The notes beneath the pieces are model-generated. The model ran no database searches, was not told the DNA's origin, and worked only from the letters and a program-made list of their open reading frames with translations. Source: an uncultured Clostridia bacterium (lineage in GTDB: Bacteria; Bacillota; Clostridia; Christensenellales; UBA1242). Taken from it: a DNA stretch of 6,113 nt. The position numbers were made by a program, and so were the translations under genes. The first letter of the stretch is position 1. Each line of letters starts with the position of its first letter. The stretch spans positions 1-6,113 of the forward strand of contig CANQWP010000051.1 in the NCBI GenBank assembly GCA_947627585.1. Reading direction: 5' to 3'. This document shows positions 1-5,127 of this stretch, piece after piece.

Positions 1-236
1 TTGAGAATCTGATCTTTGAGTTGTTCGCGCACCTCGGTTTTGATTGGGTGAACGATGTCTTTGAACTCTCCTTCGCTGGTCTTTCTGCTTGGCATTGAAA
101 GGAAATATCCTTTTTCTCCGTTGATGATTTTGATGTCGTGAACGACAAGTTCGTCATCAATCGTGATTGATGCCACTGCTTTGAGTTTGTCATTGCTGTT
201 GTTTACAATTCTCACTCTAATGTCCGTAATATTCAA
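1..236 (-). CDS. spoVG: SpoVG, RNA/DNA-binding regulator (3' end outside window)
   Basis: SpoVG is a small nucleic-acid-binding regulator, named for its role in septation and sporulation in Bacillus and conserved in many Bacillota. The window holds 78 codons of a protein usually about 85-100 residues long, so only the C-terminal tail is missing. The family core is plain: NITDIRVRIV at the N-terminus, ASITIDDELVVHDIKIING in the middle, then FLSMPSRKT, GEFKDIVHPI and a basic helix beginning TEVREQLKDQIL. I start it at TTG 236-234, because a strong AAAAGGAAGG site (255-246) lies 9 bases upstream and this start aligns residue for residue with the B. subtilis N-terminus (MEVTDVRLRRV). An in-frame ATG at 278 would add 14 residues but sits at the predicted transcription start. 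The gene is divergent from murC. As I recall, clostridial genomes often keep spoVG near murC and upstream of glmU; that neighbour would lie outside this window. Confidence 0.95.
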   Translation of the reverse strand, partial: MNITDIRVRIVNNSNDKLKAVASITIDDELVVHDIKIINGEKGYFLSMPSRKTSEGEFKDIVHPIKTEVREQLKDQIL

Positions 237-245
237 GTTTTTATA

Positions 246-255
246 CCTTCCTTTT
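246..255 (-). promoter_or_regulatory. Ribosome binding site that fixes the spoVG TTG start
   Basis: On the minus strand AAAAGGAAGG is followed by 9 bases and then TTG (236-234). This is a much better match to the 16S anti-SD than anything before the ATG at 278, so it decides the start codon. Confidence 0.75.
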
Positions 256-282
256 AATAGTCTAACCTTATCGGTCATGATA

Positions 283-310
283 AGTATATCACCATTTCAA
301 AAATTTTCAA
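283..310 (-). promoter_or_regulatory. spoVG promoter, sigma-A type with extended -10
   Basis: The minus strand shows -35 TTGAAA (310-305), a 16-base spacer, and -10 TATACT (288-283) preceded by TG one base upstream (291-290), an extended -10. Transcription should begin near 278-275. That gives an untranslated leader of about 40 bases carrying the AAAAGGAAGG site before the TTG start. No sigma-H-like -35 (AGGA core) is seen upstream, unlike B. subtilis spoVG, which is known to be sigma-H dependent. Confidence 0.6.
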
Positions 311-347
311 AACATTTTAAATCATATTTCAAAGTTTTTGAAAAATG

Positions 348-375
348 TTTCGAAAAATATTTTGATTGTTATATT
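348..375 (+). promoter_or_regulatory. Candidate murC promoter (extended -10)
   Basis: -10 TATATT (370-375) is preceded by TG at 367-368, giving an extended -10. The hexamer 16 bases upstream, TTTCGA (348-353), is a poor -35. Transcription would start near 382 and leave a leader of about 70 bases before murC. The DNA here is so AT-rich that chance matches are likely, so this is only the best of several candidates. Confidence 0.35.
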
Positions 376-441
376 TTTTCAACACTTTTAATTGTTATTT
401 CACATCAAATTTTGTTTAGGCATAAATGATAACTGAAAAAT

Positions 442-445
442 GGAG
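442..445 (+). promoter_or_regulatory. Ribosome binding site choosing murC start 452
   Basis: GGAG is 6 bases upstream of ATG 452-454. It overlaps the alternative ATG at 440-442, which itself has only A-rich sequence before it. Confidence 0.55.
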
Positions 446-451
446 CAAAAG

Positions 452-1807
452 ATGAAAATTTACATGTTGGGAATTGGCGGAGTGTCGATGTCGGCACTTG
501 CGGTGATGCTGAAAGGACTGGGGCATGAAATCAGCGGCTGGGACGAGACTTTTGGGCGCGGTGTGGAGATTTTGCGAGAAAACGGCATTGACGTCGATTT
601 GCCATTTGAAAACGGGATCGGTGTCAAAAAAAGAGAGACAGCTTTTCATGAAAATTTGACGAAAAAAAGTGACTTTTTGGGACTGGAAAGGCTGATTGAT
701 TGTGATTTGGTCGTGCGCTCTTCTGCCATAAAGGATGACGATTTTCATATGATTTTGGCTCAAAAACTGGGCAAAAAAGTGATTTCGCGTGGAGAGATGC
801 TTGGAAAAATCAGTGAAAATTTTGAGAAAGTGATTGCTGTGGCCGGCTCGCATGGAAAGACAACAACAACTGCAATGATTTTCAACATTTTGCGCGTGGC
901 GGGAAAAGAACCTACTCTTCATTTGGGCGGATACAAGATTGATGACGGGCTGAACTTTGCACTGGGCGAGCAGGAGTTTTTTGTGACGGAGGCGTGCGAA
1001 TATCACAACAATTTTTTGTTTTTGAGGCCATATGTTTCGGTCATCACCAATGTTGAGCCGGAGCATTTGGACTTTTTTGGCAGTTTTGAAAACGAGAAAA
1101 AATCTTTTCAAAAATTTCATGAGAATTCGGCTTTTTGTGTGGAAGATTTTGGCGGAATTCGTGCAAAAAATGTCTGTCACGACCGCGCGGGCGGGCTGAT
1201 GTTCTCGCTTTGGCGTGGGAAAGAAAAGCTTATGAATTTGCATCTTCACATATGCGAAGAAGTGAACACGCAAAACTGCATATATGCCTATCTTGTTGCA
1301 AAAAAGCTTGGAATTGGCGACTGTTTCATCAAAGAGGGATTGGAGAATTTCAAGGGCGTCGGCACGCGTTTTGAAAGGAAAAAATGTGCACGCTTTGACA
1401 ACGTGATTTGCGACTATGCGCATCACCCGACCGAAATTTCCAAGGCGATTGCCTCAGCACAAAAGATTTTCAAAAATCGCACACTTGTGACGATTTTTCA
1501 GCCGCACACCTTTTCGCGCACAAAGACACTTTTGCCGCAGTTTTTGGAAGTTTTTGGCGATTTGGAATATCCAACTTTTTTCAAGACCTATTCTGCGCGC
1601 GAAAGCGAAAGTGACGGCATGAGCGCAAAAGAACTTGCGGACATTTTGCAAAAAAGTGGCAAAAACGCCCATTATTTTGACAATTTTGCTGATTTGGAGC
1701 AATTTTTGGCGGGATTTTCGAGGGACACAGTGCTGCTTTTTGTTGGCGCGGGAGACCTTCCGCAAATTTTGGAGCACGAAAAATTTGTTGAGCCGCAAAG
1801 CTTTTGA
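452..1807 (+). CDS. murC: MurC, UDP-N-acetylmuramate--L-alanine ligase
   Basis: This cytoplasmic ATP-dependent ligase adds L-alanine to UDP-N-acetylmuramic acid, the first amino acid of the peptidoglycan stem peptide. From ATG 452 it is 451 residues, within the family range. Visible in order: GIGGVSMSALA (7-17, UDP-binding domain), P-loop GSHGKTTTT (132-140), EACEY (180-184), NVEPEH (200-205), DYAHHPTEI (321-329), FQPHTFSRT (349-357) and GAGD (432-435). All seven Mur-ligase invariants align with E. coli MurC: Lys136, Glu180, His205, Asn272, Asn275, Arg306, Asp321. I prefer ATG 452 to in-frame ATG 440 because GGAG (442-445) sits 6 bases before it and homologues start just ahead of the glycine-rich motif. 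Oddities: about 15-20 extra residues in the N-domain (about 52-78), a central domain about 27 residues shorter than in E. coli, and Val in place of His in the usual HNxxN motif. It is the first gene of the plus-strand cell-wall cluster. Confidence 0.96.
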   Translation: MKIYMLGIGGVSMSALAVMLKGLGHEISGWDETFGRGVEILRENGIDVDLPFENGIGVKKRETAFHENLTKKSDFLGLERLIDCDLVVRSSAIKDDDFHMILAQKLGKKVISRGEMLGKISENFEKVIAVAGSHGKTTTTAMIFNILRVAGKEPTLHLGGYKIDDGLNFALGEQEFFVTEACEYHNNFLFLRPYVSVITNVEPEHLDFFGSFENEKKSFQKFHENSAFCVEDFGGIRAKNVCHDRAGGLMFSLWRGKEKLMNLHLHICEEVNTQNCIYAYLVAKKLGIGDCFIKEGLENFKGVGTRFERKKCARFDNVICDYAHHPTEISKAIASAQKIFKNRTLVTIFQPHTFSRTKTLLPQFLEVFGDLEYPTFFKTYSARESESDGMSAKELADILQKSGKNAHYFDNFADLEQFLAGFSRDTVLLFVGAGDLPQILEHEKFVEPQSF

Positions 1808-1808
1808 C

Positions 1809-1837
1809 CTCACATAAAATCAATTCTCACATAAAAT
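1809..1837 (+). repeat. 12-base tandem-spaced direct repeat in the murC-hydrolase gap
   Basis: CTCACATAAAAT occurs exactly twice, at 1809-1820 and 1826-1837, with a 17-base period. Together the copies fill most of the 36-base gap between murC and the hydrolase gene. The gap has no recognisable Shine-Dalgarno sequence. Whether the repeat is a local duplication or a binding site cannot be decided from one sequence. Confidence 0.7.
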
Positions 1838-1843
1838 GAAAAT

Positions 1844-2584
1844 ATGACCAAAAAATTTCGGGACGCGGAAGTTTTTTATAGGTTCTTTGACAAGAAAAGC
1901 GAGGTTGTCAATGTCTATCTTCACGGGTGGGGTTGCGACCACAAAATGCTGATTTTTTGTCACAAATTTTTGAAAAATCAAAGTTCGCTTTTCATCGATT
2001 TTCCGCCTTTTGGGCGCAGCAGCAAAGACATCGGTGATTGGACGGTGTTCACTTATGCCAACATGGTCATGTCAATTTGTGCGCACTTGGGCATCAAAAA
2101 ATTCAACCTCATCGGGCACTCGTTTGGCGGAAGAATTGCCATCATTTTGGCCGTTTTATGCAAGGAGGAAACTCAAAAAGTGGTGCTTGTGGACAGCGCG
2201 GGCTTGAAACCGCGCCGAAGTCTCAAATTTCGCGCGAGAAAAATCATGTTTAAAATCAAAAAATGGCTGGGAAAGGACACAACAAAATATGAAAGCCCGG
2301 ATTATCGCGCTTTGAGCCCAAACATGAAAAGAATTTTCAGCAGCGTTGTAGGCACATATCTTGACGACTTTTTGCCGTTCATAAAAGCGAAAACGCTGAT
2401 TGTTTTTGGCGAAAATGACAGCGAAACGCCAATTTATATGGCAAAAAAACTGCACAAAAAAATCAAGGGAAGCGAACTTGTCATTTTGGAAAATGCCGGA
2501 CACTTTAGCTTTTTGGACAAAAGGTTGGAATTCTTGGTCGAACTTGAAAGATTTTTGACGCCTGGCCCTGAGTTGCTTGATTGA
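1844..2584 (+). CDS. Alpha/beta-fold hydrolase, substrate unknown
   Basis: This is a 246-residue single-domain alpha/beta hydrolase, a normal length for the fold. HGWG (27-30) supplies the oxyanion-hole region, GHSFGG (91-96) is the nucleophile elbow with Ser93, and Asp192 in GENDSETP (189-196) and His220 in NAGHFSF complete the catalytic triad. Basic stretches between about 124 and 148 belong to the cap region. No signal peptide or membrane segment is visible, so it should be cytoplasmic or only peripherally membrane-bound. ATG 1844 is the only reasonable start, yet no Shine-Dalgarno precedes it; the preceding bases read ATGAAAATATGA, a three-codon frame whose stop overlaps this start. It lies 36 bases after murC and 109 before the murF-like gene, in the same direction, so co-transcription and a link to cell-wall or lipid metabolism are reasonable inferences. 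The family is too broad to name a substrate; esterase, lipase or thioesterase activity are all possible. Confidence 0.93.
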   Translation: MTKKFRDAEVFYRFFDKKSEVVNVYLHGWGCDHKMLIFCHKFLKNQSSLFIDFPPFGRSSKDIGDWTVFTYANMVMSICAHLGIKKFNLIGHSFGGRIAIILAVLCKEETQKVVLVDSAGLKPRRSLKFRARKIMFKIKKWLGKDTTKYESPDYRALSPNMKRIFSSVVGTYLDDFLPFIKAKTLIVFGENDSETPIYMAKKLHKKIKGSELVILENAGHFSFLDKRLEFLVELERFLTPGPELLD

Positions 2585-2623
2585 AATATTATGAGATGAA
2601 AAAGGGCAAAAAAGGAACAAAAT

Positions 2624-2629
2624 TATAAT
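2624..2629 (+). promoter_or_regulatory. Possible -10 element (TATAAT) before the murF-like gene
   Basis: A perfect TATAAT lies in the 109-base gap before the murF-like gene, but no acceptable -35 or TG extension is found at the right distance (2601-2606 reads AAAGGG). It may be an internal promoter or chance in AT-rich DNA. Confidence 0.2.
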
Positions 2630-2646
2630 CAATTAAACAAAAAACG

Positions 2647-2667
2647 GCAAAAATGCAGCATTTTTGC
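2647..2667. repeat. Perfect 21-base palindrome upstream of the murF-like gene
   Basis: GCAAAAATGC and GCATTTTTGC flank a single central A, a perfect inverted repeat of 10 bases per arm. As RNA it could form a 9-bp stem with a CAG loop. On the plus strand it is followed by eight A residues, so it is not a plus-strand terminator. On the minus strand it is followed by CC and then a run containing six T, but no minus-strand gene reaches this point. It may be a protein-binding site or an mRNA hairpin within the operon, 26 bases before the ATG. Confidence 0.65.
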
Positions 2668-2693
2668 AAAAAAAATTGAAAAAGGGGTGAAAA

Positions 2694-4121
2694 ATGTTTG
2701 CTTTATATGCGCTTTTGGTGGCGATTGCACTTTCTGGGCTTTCTTACATATTTGTCAAGACTTTTCAACTTGAAAACTATCGGCTGGCCAATTATTTTCA
2801 AAAAGTGAAAAAATTTGATTTTTCATTCGGGCGAAAGACACCGCTTGTTTTCACAAATCGCATAAAAAGGCTGTTTTTTTGCATATTTTTGCTTGATTTC
2901 TGCGTTTTTTTGCTCTTTTTTGGGCTTATTCCAAATTTTTGGGTCAATTTTGCGCTGACCATTTTGATTTTCATTTTTTCGCCGATTTGGGTGACGCTTG
3001 CTTTTTTGTGCACATTGCCAATCGAGAATTTGATCAAGCAAAATTTCGTGAAAAAGGCGAAGAAAAAACTTTCAAAATGTTCTTGCAAGACCATCGCCAT
3101 CACGGGAAGTTATGGCAAGACGTCCACAAAGAACATTCTTTTTCAACTCCTTCGCGAAGAGTTTGACGTTTGTGCCACGCCAAAAAGTTTCAACACGCCG
3201 ATGGGGGTCTGCAAAACGATTTTGGAAGATTTGAAAGAGACTGACGACTTTTTTGTCGTCGAGTTTGGCGCACGCCGCGTGGGCGACATTGAAAAACTTG
3301 CAAACCTTGTGGGCGTGGACTTTGGAATCATCACGCCGATTGGGAATTGCCACCTTGAAACGTTTGGAAGCTTGGAAAATTTGGAGAACACTAAGTTTGA
3401 ACTTTGCGAGGGCGCAAAAGATCTTGTGGTGTTCAGCGGAAAGAGCAAGTCCAGCAAGAAACTTTTTGACCGTTTTGAGCGCAAGAAATATCTTGTGGGC
3501 GAGGACGGCTCGTTTGCCTACGCGAAAGACATTTCAACTTCGCCGGAGGGGAGCGCGTTCACGCTTGTGCTGGACGGAAAAAGTTTGAAGTGTCGCACGC
3601 GCCTTTTGGGACGGGCGAGCATTGACAACATCGTGGAGGCCGCCGCCATGGCGCACCTTTTGGGTGAGAGCGACTTTGACATTGTGCGCGCGGTCGAGAA
3701 ATTGACCTCGACGCCGCATCGCCTGGAACTTTTGAAAGGCTTTGTGAACGTGATTGATGACTCATATAACAGCAATCTTGACGGCTTCAAAGAGGCTCTT
3801 TCGGTCCTCTCGTCTTTTTGCGGGCGGAAGATTGTGGTCTCACCCGGCATTGTGGAACTTGGAAAGGCGCAGTTTGAGACAAATCGCCTTGCCGGGCAAG
3901 AGGTGGCAAAGTGCGCCGACATCTTTTTGATTATGAATGAGACGAACAAAGATGCCCTCACCGAAGGGGCGACAAGCGTTGATGGCAAGAGCGGCGAAAA
4001 AAAAGAAAGCGCCAAAAAGTGCCAACTCCTTTTTGCCAAAACGCGCGAAGAGCAGAAGAAAATCTTGAAAGACCTTTTGAAAAGCGGCGACACGGTGCTT
4101 TTCGAGAACAATATGAAATAA
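2694..4121 (+). CDS. murF: Membrane-anchored MurF-like ligase (UDP-MurNAc-tripeptide--D-Ala-D-Ala ligase)
   Basis: MurF joins D-Ala-D-Ala to UDP-MurNAc-tripeptide using ATP, the last cytoplasmic step of the stem peptide. This 475-residue protein has the ligase central and C-terminal domains: P-loop GSYGKTS (138-144, Lys142), FNTPMG (167-171 region), EFGARRVGDI (Glu190), ITPIGNCHLETFGSLENL (His220), PHRLE (Arg343), DDSYNSN (Asp356), and SPGIVELG (383-390). The usual N-terminal UDP-sugar domain is absent. Instead there are three hydrophobic segments (about 2-21, 60-79, 84-106) and a basic stretch (116-128), so the enzyme should sit on the membrane's inner face; this form is familiar in clostridial Mur ligases. 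Oddities: the first Asn of the usual HNxxN motif is Ser309 (GRASIDN), a Lys/Glu/Ser-rich stretch lies at about 425-443, and the C-terminus stops at ENNMK, where relatives usually continue from ENDLPD. AAGGGGTG (2682-2689) is a good ribosome binding site. MurF activity rather than another Mur-type reaction is inferred from family resemblance. Confidence 0.9.
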   Translation: MFALYALLVAIALSGLSYIFVKTFQLENYRLANYFQKVKKFDFSFGRKTPLVFTNRIKRLFFCIFLLDFCVFLLFFGLIPNFWVNFALTILIFIFSPIWVTLAFLCTLPIENLIKQNFVKKAKKKLSKCSCKTIAITGSYGKTSTKNILFQLLREEFDVCATPKSFNTPMGVCKTILEDLKETDDFFVVEFGARRVGDIEKLANLVGVDFGIITPIGNCHLETFGSLENLENTKFELCEGAKDLVVFSGKSKSSKKLFDRFERKKYLVGEDGSFAYAKDISTSPEGSAFTLVLDGKSLKCRTRLLGRASIDNIVEAAAMAHLLGESDFDIVRAVEKLTSTPHRLELLKGFVNVIDDSYNSNLDGFKEALSVLSSFCGRKIVVSPGIVELGKAQFETNRLAGQEVAKCADIFLIMNETNKDALTEGATSVDGKSGEKKESAKKCQLLFAKTREEQKKILKDLLKSGDTVLFENNMK

Positions 4122-4126
4122 AAAAA

Positions 4127-4139
4127 GTGGCGTTGCCAC
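4127..4139 (-). terminator. Second (downstream) intrinsic terminator for rpmB
   Basis: GTGGC and GCCAC flank a 3-base loop. Read on the minus strand the hairpin is followed by seven T residues (4126-4120), giving a second terminator beyond the first rpmB hairpin. On the plus strand it is followed by A residues, so it would not end murF-like transcription by itself. Confidence 0.6.
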
Positions 4140-4144
4140 AAAAA

Positions 4145-4163
4145 AAACAGCCGCGGGCTGTTT
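4145..4163. terminator. Bidirectional intrinsic terminator between murF-like gene and rpmB
   Basis: AAACAGCC and GGCTGTTT pair around a GCG loop, an 8-bp stem. On the minus strand the stem starts inside the rpmB stop codon and runs into a T tract (4147-4140). On the plus strand it is followed by ATTTTGCATTTTT (4164 on), so it also suits the murF-like transcript ending at 4121. This compact arrangement separates the two convergent genes. Confidence 0.8.
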
Positions 4164-4338
4164 ATTTTGCATTTTTCTTTGCTGTTTTGATGCATTTGGT
4201 GCAAGCCTTCACTGTTTTGCCATCGATTTCGGTGGTTTGAAGATTTGCATCATATTTTCTTGGCGCTTTGCGGTTGCTGTGGCTGACGGTGTTTCCTGCC
4301 ATTTTGCCTTTTCCGCAAACTTCACAAACTCTGCTCAT
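4162..4338 (-). CDS. rpmB: 50S ribosomal protein L28
   Basis: L28 is a small protein of the large ribosomal subunit. The 58-residue product begins MSRVCEVCGKG and continues with GNTVSHSNRK, NLQTTEIDG and CTKC, matching the compact L28 family throughout. Two cysteine pairs (Cys5/Cys8 and Cys46/Cys49) indicate the zinc-binding form; zinc-free paralogues lack these. The start at ATG 4338 is set by AAAGGAG (4352-4346), 7 bases upstream; a longer in-frame reading would add 15 non-homologous residues. It is transcribed alone and divergently from the Asp23 gene, as rpmB is beside yloU-yloV in Bacillus, and is convergent with the murF-like gene. The stop codon forms part of the terminator stem. Confidence 0.97.
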   Translation of the reverse strand: MSRVCEVCGKGKMAGNTVSHSNRKAPRKYDANLQTTEIDGKTVKACTKCIKTAKKNAK

Positions 4339-4398
4339 GTCAATTCTCCTTTTATTTTTTTCGCGCCAATTTGACGCACTCAATTTTTTGTCTTGGAC

Positions 4399-4427
4399 AT
4401 TATATCACACTTTTTCTCAAAAATCAA
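4399..4427 (-). promoter_or_regulatory. rpmB promoter with extended -10
   Basis: On the minus strand: -35 TTGATT (4427-4422), 17-base spacer, perfect -10 TATAAT (4404-4399) with TG one base upstream. Transcription should start near 4392, giving a leader of about 54 bases before the ATG at 4338. It is the strongest promoter match in the window, as expected for a ribosomal protein gene. Confidence 0.8.
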
Positions 4428-4434
4428 GCGTTTT

Positions 4435-4644
4435 TTGACAATTCAAAAGAAAAAACTGAGAAGAAGCCTTCAAGGCGCATCAACACGATTGGCCTTTTGC
4501 ATATCAGCGCGCGGAGAAATCATACAATATGTGGAAAGAGCGCGCAACGAAGAGGGTGGAAGAATCTCAATGGAAAGTGGCGTGCCACCAAAAAATTTGT
4601 GTTTTGTCCGCAAATTGCTTGTAAAATCTTTTCAAATGTTGTAA
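4435..4644 (+). other. GC-rich island between rpmB and the Asp23 gene; possible small ORF or RNA
   Basis: Positions 4461-4590 are about 50% GC by my count, against about 19% in the spoVG-murC spacer, so this part of the 411-base gap does not look like ordinary spacer. A plus-strand frame is open from TTG 4435 (or TTG 4393) to a stop at 4642-4644. Read from 4435 it is 70 residues, basic, and includes GEIIQYVERARNEEGG. I do not recognise it, and neither start has a ribosome binding site. The DNA could instead fold: GCGCGC at 4507-4512 and 4540-4545 enclose CATA/TATG (4521-4524, 4528-4531), and GTGGC/GCCAC pair at 4577-4588. No tRNA, SRP RNA, RNase P or tmRNA signature is seen. The rest of the gap (4645-4735) is plain AT-rich DNA. 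Confidence 0.25.
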
Positions 4645-4647
4645 TAT
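4619..4647 (+). promoter_or_regulatory. Candidate promoter for the Asp23-fakA pair
   Basis: -35 TTGTAA (4619-4624), 17-base spacer, -10 TAATAT (4642-4647). An overlapping reading uses TGTAAT (4640-4645) with an upstream TG as an extended -10. Each hexamer is a moderate match. It would give a leader of about 95 bases before the TTG start. Confidence 0.35.
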
Positions 4648-4735
4648 ATTCTCATGCAGAGGCGTTTTTCTTTTTTGATATCCCTTTGCAAAACACAATT
4701 TTTGAGTTTTAATTTTGAAATTTTGACACCTTTTT

Positions 4736-4741
4736 AGGGGG
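4736..4741 (+). promoter_or_regulatory. Ribosome binding site fixing the Asp23-gene TTG start
   Basis: AGGGGG is followed by 8 bases and then TTG 4750-4752. No in-frame ATG exists between here and the conserved N-terminal part of the protein, so the TTG start depends on this site. Confidence 0.65.
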
Positions 4742-4749
4742 AAAATCTT

Positions 4750-5100
4750 TTGACTGTTGACACAAACAACTATTATGGAAACATCTCAATCAGCGACAAT
4801 GCCATTCGCACTGTTGCTGGTTTTGTTGCTTTGGACTGCTATGGTGTTGTGGACTTGGTCGCCAAAAACTTCCGCGAAAGCGCACGCGAACTTTTCCACA
4901 AAGAAGGCTATGCCAAAGGCGTGACCATAAGCCACATTGACAACCGAATCTTCATTGACCTTCACTGCATTTTCAAATACGGTGTGTCTATCAGCGCGGT
5001 CGCAGAGAGCCTCAAAAAATCGGTGAAATATTCTGTCGAAAACTTCACGGGCATGATTGTTGACACGGTGAATGTTCACGTTGTCGGCGTGTGCGTGTGA
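4750..5100 (+). CDS. Asp23/Gls24 family envelope-stress protein (YloU-like)
   Basis: Asp23/Gls24 (DUF322) proteins are small, abundant cytoplasmic or membrane-associated proteins linked to cell-envelope stress in Bacillota; their biochemical role is not settled. This one has 116 residues, the usual size of the short YloU type, with no signal peptide or membrane segment. The family pattern is visible: GNISISDNAIRTVAGFVALDC near the N-terminus (residues about 10-30), then GVVDLVAKN, a GVTISHIDNRIFIDLHC strand pair, GVSISAVAESLKKSVKYSVE and the closing VDTVNVHVVGV. The start is TTG 4750 with a good ribosome binding site (4736-4741). It lies 27 bases upstream of the fakA homologue in the same direction, matching yloU-yloV in B. 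subtilis, so the two are probably co-transcribed; fatty-acid incorporation and envelope homeostasis are a natural pairing. Confidence 0.93.
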   Translation: MTVDTNNYYGNISISDNAIRTVAGFVALDCYGVVDLVAKNFRESARELFHKEGYAKGVTISHIDNRIFIDLHCIFKYGVSISAVAESLKKSVKYSVENFTGMIVDTVNVHVVGVCV

Positions 5101-5127
5101 ATTAGAGCGAAATTGGAGTCTTAAACA

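Noticed and set aside
163..429. Plus-strand open frame across the spoVG 5' end and the AT-rich spacer
   Set aside because: It overlaps clear spoVG coding on the other strand and is then Phe/Lys/Ile-rich translation of AT-rich DNA.
279..439. Sigma-H promoter for spoVG, as in B. subtilis
   Set aside because: No AGGA-type -35 element is present on the minus strand in this spacer; a sigma-A-like promoter fits better.
416..1426. Long minus-strand open frame (336 codons) opposite murC
   Set aside because: It is the antisense shadow of a well-conserved murC; the peptide is rich in His, Phe and Lys with no recognisable domain, and there is no promoter or ribosome binding site of its own.
3518..4204. 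Minus-strand open frame (228 codons) opposite the murF-like gene
   Set aside because: It runs through the terminator hairpins and the rpmB end and has a Ser/Arg-rich shadow composition with no domain.
4435..4457. Perfect -35 hexamer TTGACA at 4435-4440 on the plus strand
   Set aside because: No -10-like hexamer lies 15-19 bases downstream; 4458-4463 reads GAGAAG.
4461..4600. Known structured RNA (SRP RNA, 6S, tmRNA, RNase P, riboswitch)
   Set aside because: None of the diagnostic conserved motifs of these RNAs could be read here; only short inverted repeats are present.
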